From: an uncultured Selenomonadales bacterium
GTDB lineage: Bacteria > Bacillota > Negativicutes > Selenomonadales > Selenomonadaceae
Reading direction: 5' to 3'
Length of the DNA: 50,245 bases
Assembly: GCA_937915725.1 (NCBI GenBank)
Contig: CALGGV010000013.1
Coordinates: 1 to 50,245, forward strand
Position numbers and translations under genes: made by a program. This document shows positions 41,874 through 50,245 of the stretch, in pieces. Under the pieces are notes generated by a model. The model did no database searches. It had not been told where the DNA came from and worked only from the letters and a program-made list of their open reading frames with translations. Each line of letters begins with the position of its first letter. The first letter of the stretch is position 1.

Positions 41874-41929
41874 TTGCACATTTTCATTTAACTTAAATTG
41901 TATTATAGCATAAAAAAAATTCCCGCAAT

Positions 41930-41957
41930 TTGACAATTTTTCAATTCATTGTACAAT
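41930..41957 (+). promoter_or_regulatory. Promoter of hybrid histidine kinase
   Basis: TTGACA (41930-41935), 16-bp spacer, TACAAT (41952-41957), 38 bp before the ATG at 41995. SD GTGGAGG follows. Confidence 0.7.
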
Positions 41958-41994
41958 TTTGCTATTCAAATTAAAATAAAAGTGGAGGCACATT

Positions 41995-44900
41995 ATGGAC
42001 AATGAAAAAAACAATGTCATTTCAGATATTAGAAAAAGCGGCGTTATGAAATTGGCAGTAATTGGCAGCGTAATTATTGCCTTCATTTTAATAATTGGAA
42101 CATTTTGGAGCGGCAAAAGTGCAAGCACAGATACTGAAAAAGCCGTCCGAAATGTCAGCCTTTTGTATCTTGACGAATTGGCGGGAAGACGTGAACAAAT
42201 TGTATCCGCTGCGCTTAGCAATTATATTAATAATATCAACGTCGCATTGGAACTTATAACCAAAGAGGATCTGTCCGGCGTCGAGAATTTGCAAAAGTTT
42301 CAAGCGAAAGTCAAAAGAATGTACGGATTTAAAAAATTTGCATTCGTTGCAAATGACGGCTTGATTTATACTGCAACCGGCACGCGCAATGATATAGATA
42401 TTTATCAATTTGACTACAAAAATATGACTGATACTTCAATAATTGTAAGAAATTTAAGAAACAGCAATAAAAAATTAGTCGTGGCAGTCCCTATAGATAA
42501 TTTGCCCTTTGAAGGAAAAATTCTTGTTGCCTGTTTTATGGAAATTGATATGAATGACATGTTAAATTATGTTTGCATTCAATCAACCGGCACTACAACT
42601 TTTTGTAACCTTTATACAGAGGATGGATTTTCTTTAACAAATATCATACTCGGCGGACTTTTAAGCGGCGATAATCTTTTTGAGGAACTTAAGCGCGCCA
42701 CATTTGAAAAAGGATATTCTATAGGCGAAATGAAAAAGGATTTTGCTGAAGGCAGAAAAGGTTATATTTCTTTCAATTATGATAATGTGCGCGGTACAAT
42801 GTATTATGTTCCGGTTCATGGGGCGGATTGGTTTTTAACTTATTTTATTCGTGAAAGTATCATTGGAGATCAAGTCAATTCAATTTCAGCCGGAATTGTT
42901 CAAAGAAATTTAGTACAGCTAATTTTAACGGCACTTGTATTAATGAGTATTTTTGGAATTATGATTTTGCAAGTGCGCCGCGCCGCCAAATTAAATCTTG
43001 AAAAAGAAATTTCAGAAACTGAAAACCGCGTCAAACAACAGGAGCTTGAGGAACAACTTGCACTGCAAGAAGAACTTTTATCACAGGAACAATTAAAAAC
43101 TCAACAAGACAATATGATAACCGCGCTTGCCGCCGATTATCGCAGTGTCTACTATATCGATTTAGACACGGGCGACGGTATTTGTTATCGTGAAGATTCT
43201 AAAATTGAAAATGCAAAATCTAACGGCGAAAAATTTAAATTTTTGGAGTTTTTCACAAATTACGCGCTGACTTATGTTGTTGAAGAATATCGAGAAGGAT
43301 TTTTAAATTTCATTAAGACTGAAAATATTCGATCTGGGCTTTTAGAAAATCCAATTATCGTTTACAGATATTTGGCGCGCCACGACGACAAAGAAAGTTA
43401 TGAAATGTTGAGAATGGCGGGTGTTCGTAACGCTGGGGAAAGATATGATAACCAAATTCACAAAGTCGGCGCAGGTTTTACAGATATTGATTCTGAAATG
43501 AGAAACGCGCTGGCGAAAAATCAAGCGTTAAATGACGCACTGAAAGCCGCTGAAGAGGCAAGCACTGCAAAAACTGTTTTTCTTTCCAATATGAGCCACG
43601 AAATTAGAACGCCTATGAATGCAATTATCGGGCTTGATAATCTTGCAATGAATGAACCAAATATTTCTGACAAAATGCGCGATTATCTGAAAAAAATCGA
43701 CAGCTCCGCGCAACATTTACTCAATTTGATAAATGATATTTTGGATATGTCAAGAATTGAGAGCGGACGCCTTACCATAAAAAATGAAGAATTTTCCTTT
43801 TCAGAATTCATTGAACAAATTAATACAATGTTCAGCGGGCAATGCGCCGAAAGAAAATTGGAGTACAACTGCCGAATTAACGGCGAAGTTGAAGATTTTT
43901 ATATTGGCGACGTTATGAAACTGAAACAGGTTATGATAAATATTTTGGGAAATGCCGTAAAATTTACACCGGCGGGCGGCAAAATTGATTTTATTGTTGA
44001 AAAGACGGCTAATTTTAAAGGCAAGTCCACTTTCAAATTTATTATCAAGGATACCGGAATTGGAATGAGTGCGGAATTTCTGCCAAAACTTTTTGACACT
44101 TTCAGTCAAGAAAATTCCGGCGCGGCTAATAAATATGGAAGTTCCGGACTCGGTATGGCAATTACAAAAAATATTGTCGAAATGATGAACGGAAAAATTA
44201 CTGTCGAAAGTGAAAAAGGCAAAGGCACAACATTTTTTGTTACAGTTACTTTGACTGATTCAGAGAAAAAATTTGACGCTGATGAAATTGAAATAAATCC
44301 CGCGTCGATGAATGTTTTAATTATCGACGATGATAAAATTGCTTGTGATCATGCAAAATTAGTTTTGGAAAAAACGGGAATTGCGGCGGAAACTGCACTT
44401 TCAGGCAAAGAGGCTCTTGAAATGATAAAATTAAAATCTGCGCGCAGGGAGCCGTACAATTTAATAATAGTTGATTGGAAAATGCCGGAAATGGACGGCG
44501 TGGAAGTAACGCGGCAAATTCGTTCAATCATTGGCAACGATACGGCAATAATAATTTTGACGGCGTATAATTGGGACGATATAACCGAAGAGGCAATAGC
44601 AGCGGGCGTCGATAGTTTCATATCTAAGCCGCTGTTTTCCGGTCATTTATTGGACGAATTTAAAAACGCACTCAAAAATAAAAAAATGCTCTCTTCCGCT
44701 GTACAGAAAAAAGCAGATTTAACCGGCAAAAAAATTCTTTTGGCTGAAGATATGATTGTTAATGCAGAAATTATGATGGAAGTTTTGAAAATGCGGGAAA
44801 TGGAGCCTGAACACGCAGAAAACGGCAAAATCGCCCTTGAAATGTTTGAAAAATCCGCGCCGAATTATTACGCGGCAATTTTAATGGATATGCGAATGCC

Positions 44901-45105
44901 GGAAATGGACGGTTTGCAGGCAACAGAGGCAATTAGAAAATTAAATCGCCCGGACGCCAAAACTATTCCTATTATTGCCTTGACTGCAAATGCCTTTGAT
45001 GAAGATGTTCAACGCTCGTTGCAATCCGGGTTAAATGCACATTTAAGCAAGCCTGTTAATCCGGATGTTTTATTTGATACGCTTGAAAATCTTATCCAAG
45101 ATTAA
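41995..45105 (+). CDS. Hybrid sensor histidine kinase with Cache sensor and two receiver domains
   Basis: A 1036-aa membrane kinase. TM1 (about 18-40), Cache-like extracellular sensor (about 45-295), TM2 (about 302-324), coiled coil (330-370), a PAS-like segment (about 375-500), HisKA with N-M-S-H-E-I-R-T-P-M (His about 533), HATPase (N-box I-L-G-N-A-V-K-F-T, G-T-G-I-G-M and G-S-S-G-L-G-M-A-I). Two receivers follow: I-V-D-W-K-M-P-E-M-D-G (Asp about 825) and L-M-D-M-R-M-P-E-M-D-G (Asp about 962). No Hpt or DNA-binding output is fused or adjacent, so the phosphoryl group must pass to a partner elsewhere. Confidence 0.93.
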   Translation: MDNEKNNVISDIRKSGVMKLAVIGSVIIAFILIIGTFWSGKSASTDTEKAVRNVSLLYLDELAGRREQIVSAALSNYINNINVALELITKEDLSGVENLQKFQAKVKRMYGFKKFAFVANDGLIYTATGTRNDIDIYQFDYKNMTDTSIIVRNLRNSNKKLVVAVPIDNLPFEGKILVACFMEIDMNDMLNYVCIQSTGTTTFCNLYTEDGFSLTNIILGGLLSGDNLFEELKRATFEKGYSIGEMKKDFAEGRKGYISFNYDNVRGTMYYVPVHGADWFLTYFIRESIIGDQVNSISAGIVQRNLVQLILTALVLMSIFGIMILQVRRAAKLNLEKEISETENRVKQQELEEQLALQEELLSQEQLKTQQDNMITALAADYRSVYYIDLDTGDGICYREDSKIENAKSNGEKFKFLEFFTNYALTYVVEEYREGFLNFIKTENIRSGLLENPIIVYRYLARHDDKESYEMLRMAGVRNAGERYDNQIHKVGAGFTDIDSEMRNALAKNQALNDALKAAEEASTAKTVFLSNMSHEIRTPMNAIIGLDNLAMNEPNISDKMRDYLKKIDSSAQHLLNLINDILDMSRIESGRLTIKNEEFSFSEFIEQINTMFSGQCAERKLEYNCRINGEVEDFYIGDVMKLKQVMINILGNAVKFTPAGGKIDFIVEKTANFKGKSTFKFIIKDTGIGMSAEFLPKLFDTFSQENSGAANKYGSSGLGMAITKNIVEMMNGKITVESEKGKGTTFFVTVTLTDSEKKFDADEIEINPASMNVLIIDDDKIACDHAKLVLEKTGIAAETALSGKEALEMIKLKSARREPYNLIIVDWKMPEMDGVEVTRQIRSIIGNDTAIIILTAYNWDDITEEAIAAGVDSFISKPLFSGHLLDEFKNALKNKKMLSSAVQKKADLTGKKILLAEDMIVNAEIMMEVLKMREMEPEHAENGKIALEMFEKSAPNYYAAILMDMRMPEMDGLQATEAIRKLNRPDAKTIPIIALTANAFDEDVQRSLQSGLNAHLSKPVNPDVLFDTLENLIQD

Positions 45106-45190
45106 AATTTTATTTTAAAAATACGCTTTTTCTTTCTTTAGAAGAATAAAAAGGCGCAGACATTCTTGAAAATTTGAAGGGAACTTTTTT

Positions 45191-46117
45191 ATGTCAAATT
45201 TAAAAAATATTACGGCAGAAACTCATGGAAGTTTCCAAATTAATAACGAAGTTTCAACGCCGCCAATTTCTTTACAAATGGCTACTCAAATTGGTTTGCT
45301 TGAATATGAGAATCCAAATTTTAAAAATTCCGCCGACAAAATTGCTATGGTTGTTTTGAGTTTTGGCACAACTTACAGGGAAACTTGCGAAAAAAATATT
45401 CTGGCAACCGTAAATACCCTTCAAAATGCCTTTAAAAACGTCAAAATAGCCCTTTCGTTCACTAGTCATATAGTCATTAAGCGAATTGCTGAAAATGCCG
45501 GATTTTGCTCTTATAGCGCGCCTGAAGAAACGCTTGAAAAAATCCTGAGCGAGGGTTTTACAAAAATTGCACTTGTACCGCTTGCAATAATTCCAGGACT
45601 TGAGTATAAATATGACATTGCAATTTTTCACGAATACAAAACGTGCTTTAAAAAAATGACTTTGGCAACTCCGCTAATGTATTGGCAAGGACAGGAAAAT
45701 TTCCCCGACGATATTTCGGAAGTAGTGGCGGCGTTAGATTTACCGGCGCAGGAAGAAGGCGCAGCGATTTTATTAATGGCGCACGGCACGCCCGATCCTT
45801 CCAATGCTTACTATTCAGTAATGCAGGAAAGACTTTCCGCGCTTAGGAATGACGCTTTCATTTACACTGTTGAAGGTTTTCCACGCCTTGAAAATTTAAT
45901 ATGCAAACTCAAACTTCAAAAATTTTCAAAGGTAATTTTAAAGCCGTTGATGCTGGTTGCCGGAGACCACGCCAATAACGATATGGCGGGCGAACACAAA
46001 AATATTTTAACTCGCGCAGGCTTTAATGTTGAAGTTCAAATGCAAGGATTAGGCGAAAACTCTAAAATTCGTGAAATTTATTTAAAACGTGCAAGACAAG
46101 CGTTGGATTTACTTTGA
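45191..46117 (+). CDS. cbiK: Sirohydrochlorin cobaltochelatase CbiK
   Basis: Inserts Co2+ into sirohydrochlorin in anaerobic cobalamin synthesis. The chelatase fold shows V-V-L-S-F-G-T-T-Y near residue 53, L-M-A-H-G-T-P-D-P-S-N with one metal-binding His and L-V-A-G-D-H-A-N-N-D-M-A-G with the second. The ~50-aa N-terminal extension before the first strand has no signal peptide. It stands alone, with no other cob/cbi gene in view; pyrF follows 54 bp later. Confidence 0.9.
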   Translation: MSNLKNITAETHGSFQINNEVSTPPISLQMATQIGLLEYENPNFKNSADKIAMVVLSFGTTYRETCEKNILATVNTLQNAFKNVKIALSFTSHIVIKRIAENAGFCSYSAPEETLEKILSEGFTKIALVPLAIIPGLEYKYDIAIFHEYKTCFKKMTLATPLMYWQGQENFPDDISEVVAALDLPAQEEGAAILLMAHGTPDPSNAYYSVMQERLSALRNDAFIYTVEGFPRLENLICKLKLQKFSKVILKPLMLVAGDHANNDMAGEHKNILTRAGFNVEVQMQGLGENSKIREIYLKRARQALDLL

Positions 46118-46171
46118 TATAATTTAAAAAATATATTACATTAATAAAAATTAAAATTGGCGGGTGTTATT

Positions 46172-46882
46172 ATGGCTGACGAAAGATTAATTGTAGCGTT
46201 GGATTTTCACAAAATGGAAGACGTGAAAAATTTGGTAAACGAACTCGGAGACAGTGTAATTTTTTACAAAGTTGGAATGGAACTTTTTTATAGCGTAGGC
46301 GCGGGCGTTGTCGATTGGCTCAAAACTCAAAACAAAAAAATTTTCCTTGATTTAAAACTTCACGATATACCAAATACGGTTGCGGGCGGACTTTGTTCGT
46401 TGATGAATTTGGGCGCAGATATTTTGAATGTACACGCGGCGGGCGGCTTTACAATGATGAAAACTGCCGCCGATAAACTGCGCGAAGAATCAGCAAAGGC
46501 GGGAATTGTCAAGCCAAAATTAATTGCAATAACAATTTTGACAAGCATTAATCAAAATGACTGGAGCGGCTTAGGTTACGATTCATTGAAAATTTCTGAA
46601 CAAGTTGTAAGATTTGCAAAACTTGCGAAAGACGCGGGGCTTGAAGGCGTTGTAGCCTCGCCGCAGGAGGCTAAATTAATTCGTGAAAATTGCGGCAAAG
46701 ATTTTCTGATTGTAACGCCGGGTATTCGCCCTGCAGGCAGTGATATTAACGATCAGAGCCGAATTTCTACGCCTGCCGCCGCAATAAAAAACGGCGCAAA
46801 TTATTTAGTCGTGGGCAGACCGATTCGCGCCGCCGAAAATCCTAAGCTTGCCGCCGAAAATATTTTGGCTGAAATTAAATGA
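46172..46882 (+). CDS. pyrF: Orotidine-5'-phosphate decarboxylase
   Basis: A 236-aa protein that decarboxylates OMP to UMP in pyrimidine synthesis. L-I-V-A-L-D-F at the N-terminus, the catalytic D-L-K-L-H-D-I-P-N-T cluster, T-P-G-I-R-P-A and V-V-G-R-P-I are all present. ATG 46172 follows GGCGGGTG. Unusually for this housekeeping gene, its stop overlaps the start of the HaeIII-like methylase by ATGA, so methylase translation is tied to pyrF. Confidence 0.97.
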   Translation: MADERLIVALDFHKMEDVKNLVNELGDSVIFYKVGMELFYSVGAGVVDWLKTQNKKIFLDLKLHDIPNTVAGGLCSLMNLGADILNVHAAGGFTMMKTAADKLREESAKAGIVKPKLIAITILTSINQNDWSGLGYDSLKISEQVVRFAKLAKDAGLEGVVASPQEAKLIRENCGKDFLIVTPGIRPAGSDINDQSRISTPAAAIKNGANYLVVGRPIRAAENPKLAAENILAEIK

Positions 46883-47889
46883 ATTTATTAAGTTTGTTTA
46901 GCGGTTGCGGCGGATTAGATTTGGGCTTTAAGCGTGCAGGTTTTAAAATTCCCGTTGCCAACGAAATTGACAAAAATATTTGGCAGACTTTTAAAATAAA
47001 TCATCCTGATACTTATCTTATTGAAGGTGACGTAAGAAAAATTTCTAAAAGAAATATTACACCGTTTTTTTGTGGCGAAATTACGGGAATAATTGGCGGT
47101 CCGCCTTGTCAATCGTGGTCTGAAGCAGGAAATTTGAGCGGGATAAATGACGAACGCGGAAAATTATTTTTCGACTATGTAAGATTGCTAAAAGAATTTA
47201 AGCCGAAATTTTTTCTTGCCGAAAATGTAAGCGGTATGCTTGCCAAAAGACATTCTGCGGCAGTTCAAAATATTTTAAATTTATTTGAAGAATCAGGCTA
47301 CAATGTTACCTTGACAATGGCAAACGCCAAAAATTACGGCGTGGCAGAGGAACGCAAGCGAATTTTTTTCATTGGATTCAGGAAAGATTTACAGATTGAT
47401 TTTAAATTTCCAAAAGGTTCAACTACAGCTGTTTCAAAAAAATTAACTTTGCGCAATGTAATTTGGGATTTACAATTTAGCGCAGTTCCCGCCGCCGAAA
47501 AAAATTATCACAATCCAAATTCTATTAACAATAATGAATATTTTACAGGCGGTTTTTCGCCAATTTTTATGAGCCGTAACCGCGTTAAAACTTGGGACGA
47601 ACAAGCTTTTACAATTCAAGCGTCAGGGCGTCAATGTCAACTTCACCCGCAAGCTCCGCCAATGATTAAAGTTGGAAGAAATGACTGCCGTTTTGTCGAA
47701 GGCAAAGAAAATTTGTATCGCCGAATGACAGTAAGAGAAATTGCGCGGATTCAAGGCTTTCCTGATGATTTTAAATTTGTGTACGAAAATGTTAATGACG
47801 CTTACAAAATGATTGGAAATGCCGTGCCGGTAAATTTAGCTTATGAAATAGCAGTATCAATAAAATTATCGCTGGAGGAAAAATTTTGA
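46879..47889 (+). CDS. C5-cytosine DNA methyltransferase, HaeIII family (predicted GGCC)
   Basis: A 336-aa protein with all main m5C motifs in order: L-S-L-F-S-G-C-G-G-L-D-L-G-F (I), G-G-P-P-C-Q-S-W-S-E with the catalytic Cys (IV), A-E-N-V-S-G-M (VI), V-A-E-E-R-K-R-I-F-F-I-G-F (VIII), T-V-R-E-I-A-R-I-Q-G-F-P (IX) and G-N-A-V-P-V-N-L-A (X). The target-recognition stretch with I-Q-A-S-G-R-Q-C-Q-L-H-P-Q-A-P follows M.HaeIII as I recall it, so GGCC is the predicted site. It would protect the host from the adjoining nuclease. Confidence 0.92.
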   Translation: MNLLSLFSGCGGLDLGFKRAGFKIPVANEIDKNIWQTFKINHPDTYLIEGDVRKISKRNITPFFCGEITGIIGGPPCQSWSEAGNLSGINDERGKLFFDYVRLLKEFKPKFFLAENVSGMLAKRHSAAVQNILNLFEESGYNVTLTMANAKNYGVAEERKRIFFIGFRKDLQIDFKFPKGSTTAVSKKLTLRNVIWDLQFSAVPAAEKNYHNPNSINNNEYFTGGFSPIFMSRNRVKTWDEQAFTIQASGRQCQLHPQAPPMIKVGRNDCRFVEGKENLYRRMTVREIARIQGFPDDFKFVYENVNDAYKMIGNAVPVNLAYEIAVSIKLSLEEKF

Positions 47890-48844
47890 GCAATAAAAGT
47901 AACAATCAAGGGCGCGCCTATGAATACGCTTGGCTTGAAATTTTGTATAAGACTTTGAAAAATATTCGTCCGACAAAAATTATAAAAAATTCTTCATTCG
48001 ACGCAAATAAAAAATCTTTTGAAATTTTGACTGAAGACCAAAAAAATTTGTATAAAATTTCTGCACAAGCCGCTGTAAAAACTATTTTTGAACTTGAACC
48101 TCTAATTTGCGAAATTGAATATGACGAATTAACTTTAGAATTTTTAAAAGACGAATTTGGAATTAAAGGCGATGTTAGGGATATTGTTATTGGTCGCAAA
48201 AATTTAAATTGGGAAATTGGCTTGAGTATCAAACATAATCATGACGCAATAAAACGCAGTCGATTGAGTCATAAGATTGATTTTGGCAAAGAATGGTTTA
48301 ATAATCCTTGCAGTAGCGAATATTGGCAAGCTGTAAATCCAATTTTTGACAAACTAAAAAATTGAAACTTGAAGGTGCAAAATGGAGCGAAATACCCGAT
48401 AAAGAAAATTCAGTTTATGTGCCGCTCCTTCAGGCTTTTATTGACGAAATAAACACTGCTTACGAAGTTAATAAAAATATTCCGCGCGAAATTATAGAAT
48501 ATCTTATTGGCGTTAAAGATTATTATAAAATTGTAAGCCGCGACAGCGAACGTCTTACAGTGATTGAAACTTTTAATTTGCACGGAACGTTGAATCGACC
48601 GAGTAAAAAAATTGTGTCTGTAATTACCGTTCCAAAAGTTTCCTTGCCGACAGAATTGGTTGCATTGAAATTTAAATCCGGCAGTAAAAATACTCTTGAA
48701 ATGTACTTGAATAACGGTTGGCAACTTAGTTTTCGGATTCACAACGCAAGCACAAAAGTTGAGCCGAGTTTAAAATTTGACGTTCAATTTATCGGAATGC
48801 CACCGAGTATTATCAGTTTAAAATGTTTTTGGAATAATTTTTAA
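47886..48844 (+). CDS. HaeIII-family restriction endonuclease, split into two frames (slippery A AAA AAT)
   Basis: ORF 1 (47886-48365, 159 aa) starts at TTG within TTGA overlapping the methylase stop (SD GGAGG) and reads N-Q-G-R-A-Y-E-Y...W-E-I-G-L-S-I-K-H-N-H-D-A...S-R-L-S-H-K-I-D-F-G. ORF 2 (48362-48844, 160 aa) reads W-S-E-I-P-D-K-E-N...F-N-L-H-G-T-L-N-R-P-S-K...W-Q-L-S-F-R-I-H-N-A-S. Together they match the full length (about 318 aa) and order of R.HaeIII as I recall it. The join is at 48356-48362, A AAA AAT in the zero frame, a canonical -1 slippery heptamer, followed at once by TGA. ORF 2 has only a TTG with no SD. Options: programmed -1 frameshift, inactivating indel in A6, or two separately translated subunits. 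Confidence 0.85.
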
Positions 48845-48863
48845 AAAATAAATTTTAAAATCT

Positions 48864-49121
48864 ATGTATACTATTTTACAAATTAAAAATCTGGGCTTAG
48901 TGCGTAACGACGAAAATTTAAAAATACTGCTTGAACTTTACAATAAAATTTTTGACGTGGAATTAAGACGGGAAATTGTTTCGTCAATCGACAGACAAAA
49001 AAATGACACGGTTATTTTGGAATTTATCAAGGAAAATTTTTATAAGTGCGGATTTATGGAGCTTGTCTACCAAATGTACCGAACTTGCCTTTACAAAGGA
49101 AAATATAATTTCCAATTTTAA
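48864..49121 (+). CDS. Short hypothetical protein downstream of R-M pair, probably truncated by IS
   Basis: An 85-aa helical protein: E-N-L-K-I-L-L-E-L-Y-N-K-I-F and R-R-E-I-V-S-S-I...F-M-E-L-V-Y-Q-M-Y-R-T-C-L-Y-K look like HEAT-type helix pairs. No good SD. The frame stops just before the left end of the broken IS200/IS605 element, so the original C-terminus was probably lost on insertion. It could be a third R-M operon gene; function unknown. Confidence 0.45.
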   Translation: MYTILQIKNLGLVRNDENLKILLELYNKIFDVELRREIVSSIDRQKNDTVILEFIKENFYKCGFMELVYQMYRTCLYKGKYNFQF

Positions 49122-49173
49122 AATCTCCTTTCAGCCGATTTTTTGTAATTTCAATAAAAATTTTCGCAAGGAA

Positions 49174-49195
49174 TCTTCCGACTTTAGTCGGGAGA
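49174..49195. repeat. IS200/IS605 subterminal hairpin
   Basis: TCTTCCGACT TT AGTCGGGAGA: a 10-bp imperfect stem (one T-G) with a 2-base loop, at the 3' end of the tnpA remnant. Such hairpins are the TnpA recognition structures at IS200/IS605 ends. Confidence 0.65.
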
Positions 49196-49315
49196 GGAAT
49201 TGCGATATTGATTTTGTATATATTTCTCTACAGTTTCTTTGCTCATATTGCCAAGAGTTCCCATATAATAACTGTTTGACCAAAGATGACCGCCCCAATT
49301 TGCTCTATGGTAATT
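49184..49315 (-). pseudogene. tnpA (IS200-type Y1 transposase), C-terminal remnant
   Basis: Minus-strand frame reads A-N-W-G-G-H-L-W-S-N-S-Y-Y-M-G-T-L-G-N-M then S-K-E-T-V-E-K-Y-I-Q-N-Q-Y, the well-known C-terminal end of IS200-like TnpA. The upstream ~100 codons including the HUH and catalytic Tyr region are gone; the frame meets a stop at 49316. Divergent from tnpB as in IS605-type elements. Confidence 0.75.
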
Positions 49316-49364
49316 TCATTTGAATTCATATGTAATATAATTTTTATAGAAGGAAGGTGAGAGT

Positions 49365-50245
49365 ATGGCAAAAGCAATGAAAAATTTTCTGTATCATTTT
49401 GGATTTAAAATCAGAATTTATCCCGACTATCAACAACGAAAAATTATAAAAATAAATTCTGACGCAAGTCGCTTTGTTTATAATGAAATGGTTTATATAA
49501 ATCTGGAACTTTGGAAATTCGGCAATCCGAAAATTTATATCAAAGGCGTAACTGAAAAAAATTTCTGAGTTAAACCTGCTGAAAAATTCTACTGCCGAAT
49601 TGAAAAACAAATATTTCTTTCTGCGTGATGAAAATGTTGATTCATTGGCGATTGATAATGCGAAACAAAATTATCAAAAAGCGTGGAAACTCTACCGAGA
49701 AATTCATTCGCACGGAACGCCAAATTTTCACCGCAAAACTTATCTTGAATCTTATCAGACAAACCCCCATTACAAAACAACTGACGAGGCACATTTGACA
49801 AATGCAAACGTGAGATTTTTGGACGAAAAATATATTCAGTTGTCGAAACTAGGAAAAATCAGATTTAAAGGCTCATCGAAAAGACTGCAAAAACTTTTTG
49901 AAATGGATAAGCAACACGAAATCCGAATTGGAACATTGACAATTTCGCGTGACGGTTGCGGAGATTATTATTTATCAATGCAACTTGCAAGTGACGAACC
50001 TTTTGTAAAAACTTTGGAATTTGTCGGCAGTCAAGTTGGAATTGATTTGAATTTAGAAAATTTTTACGCTGATTCATTCGGCAACATTATCGACAATCCG
50101 AGATATTATCGTTGATAACAGTCCAAAATGTACAGAAACAAAGAAAACTTGTATCAGGACTCCAAAGCAGAGTTATGAAACGCAGAGATTCTTTTCAGCA
50201 TATCTTGAGTGCGGCACTTATCAAGAACCACGATTTGGTCGCGGC
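49365..50245 (+). pseudogene. tnpB (IS200/IS605 OrfB, RNA-guided nuclease family), frameshifted and cut by window end
   Basis: Starts ATG 49365 after GAAGGAAGGTGAG. N-terminal F-K-I-R-I-Y-P-D-Y-Q-Q-R-K-I-I-K-I-N-S-D-A-S-R-F-V-Y-N matches TnpB. The frame breaks at A7 (49555-49561) and resumes as I-S-E-L-N-L-L-K-N-S in the +1 frame to TGA 50113-50115, covering V-G-I-D-L-N-L with the first RuvC Asp. It resumes again from about 50118 (V-Q-K-Q-R-K-L...I-L-S-A-A-L-I-K-N-H-D-L-V-A). At least two frameshifts make it inactive. The rest lies outside the window. Confidence 0.8.

Noticed and set aside
41508..41936. Start of the first mobile-patch gene at 41936
   Set aside because: The first 21 codons overlap the divergent kinase promoter and lack an SD; 41873 is more credible though also without a strong SD.

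Overview
The window is about 50 kb of AT-rich DNA from what is most likely a Gram-negative-type Firmicute of the Negativicutes (Selenomonas/Anaerovibrio-like). This is inferred from gene style: 4HB-type chemoreceptors in tandem, a CbiK cobaltochelatase, an FkbM methyltransferase with a characteristic N-terminal domain, strong GGAGG ribosome binding sites with frequent TTG/GTG starts, and RTX-type repeats. No rRNA or marker gene fixes the taxon. Layout, left to right: (1) 1-9.0 kb: 3' end of an AgrC/ComD-like histidine kinase, a decayed HxlR regulator, an FkbM methyltransferase split by a run of eight G, argH and argG on the minus strand, then two tandem, nearly identical chemoreceptors. (2) 9.1-18.3 kb: a glucitol-PTS-IIA-like protein, tRNA-Leu(CAA), a DUF4127 protein overlapping a NagX/YeiB-like membrane protein, an ASCH/PUA-like protein, a PLP aminotransferase, a small secreted protein, a nitroreductase, and a third chemoreceptor carrying two in-frame UAG codons. 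(3) 18.4-27.0 kb, minus strand: a seven-gene type III-D CRISPR effector operon (cas10 without an HD domain, a Cas7-type RAMP, csx10, a fused double RAMP, csx19, a large TIGR03986-like RAMP, cas6). Each gene overlaps the next by 4-19 bp. There is no adaptation module, CARF effector or CRISPR array. (4) 27.1-38.0 kb, plus strand: an unusual nine-gene cluster. It encodes a 730-aa protein with a sheath/TssC-like flavour, two paralogous ~141-aa tube-like small proteins, a J-domain protein, two FHA proteins, a PP2C phosphatase, a degenerate-PP2C/TM/TPR protein, and an 892-aa Hsp70/actin-fold ATPase with an N-terminal SAP-like domain. I regard it as the best candidate for an undescribed system: a chaperone- and phospho-signalling-controlled multimeric machine. 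(5) 38.0-41.9 kb, minus strand: a decayed mobile patch with an RTX tail fragment, a terminase remnant, an adenine methylase-like gene, a tRNA-Gln(CTG) abutting a DUF488-like gene, and three small phage-type hypotheticals. (6) 42.0-50.2 kb, plus strand: a large hybrid histidine kinase, cbiK, and pyrF translationally coupled to a HaeIII-family (GGCC) restriction-modification pair. The nuclease is split in two by a -1 shift at an A AAA AAT heptamer. A broken IS200/IS605 element closes the window. Several intergenic regions carry copies of two repeat families: heptanucleotide (TAAGGAY)n hairpins, and an interspersed element with the hallmarks ACAAGTCGGCATT / CAAAGAAAGAA / GCGGGCG / ATACTCTA. Four or more reading-frame breaks fall on homopolymers (G8, A6, A7), so phase variation, programmed frameshifting and assembly error must be told apart.
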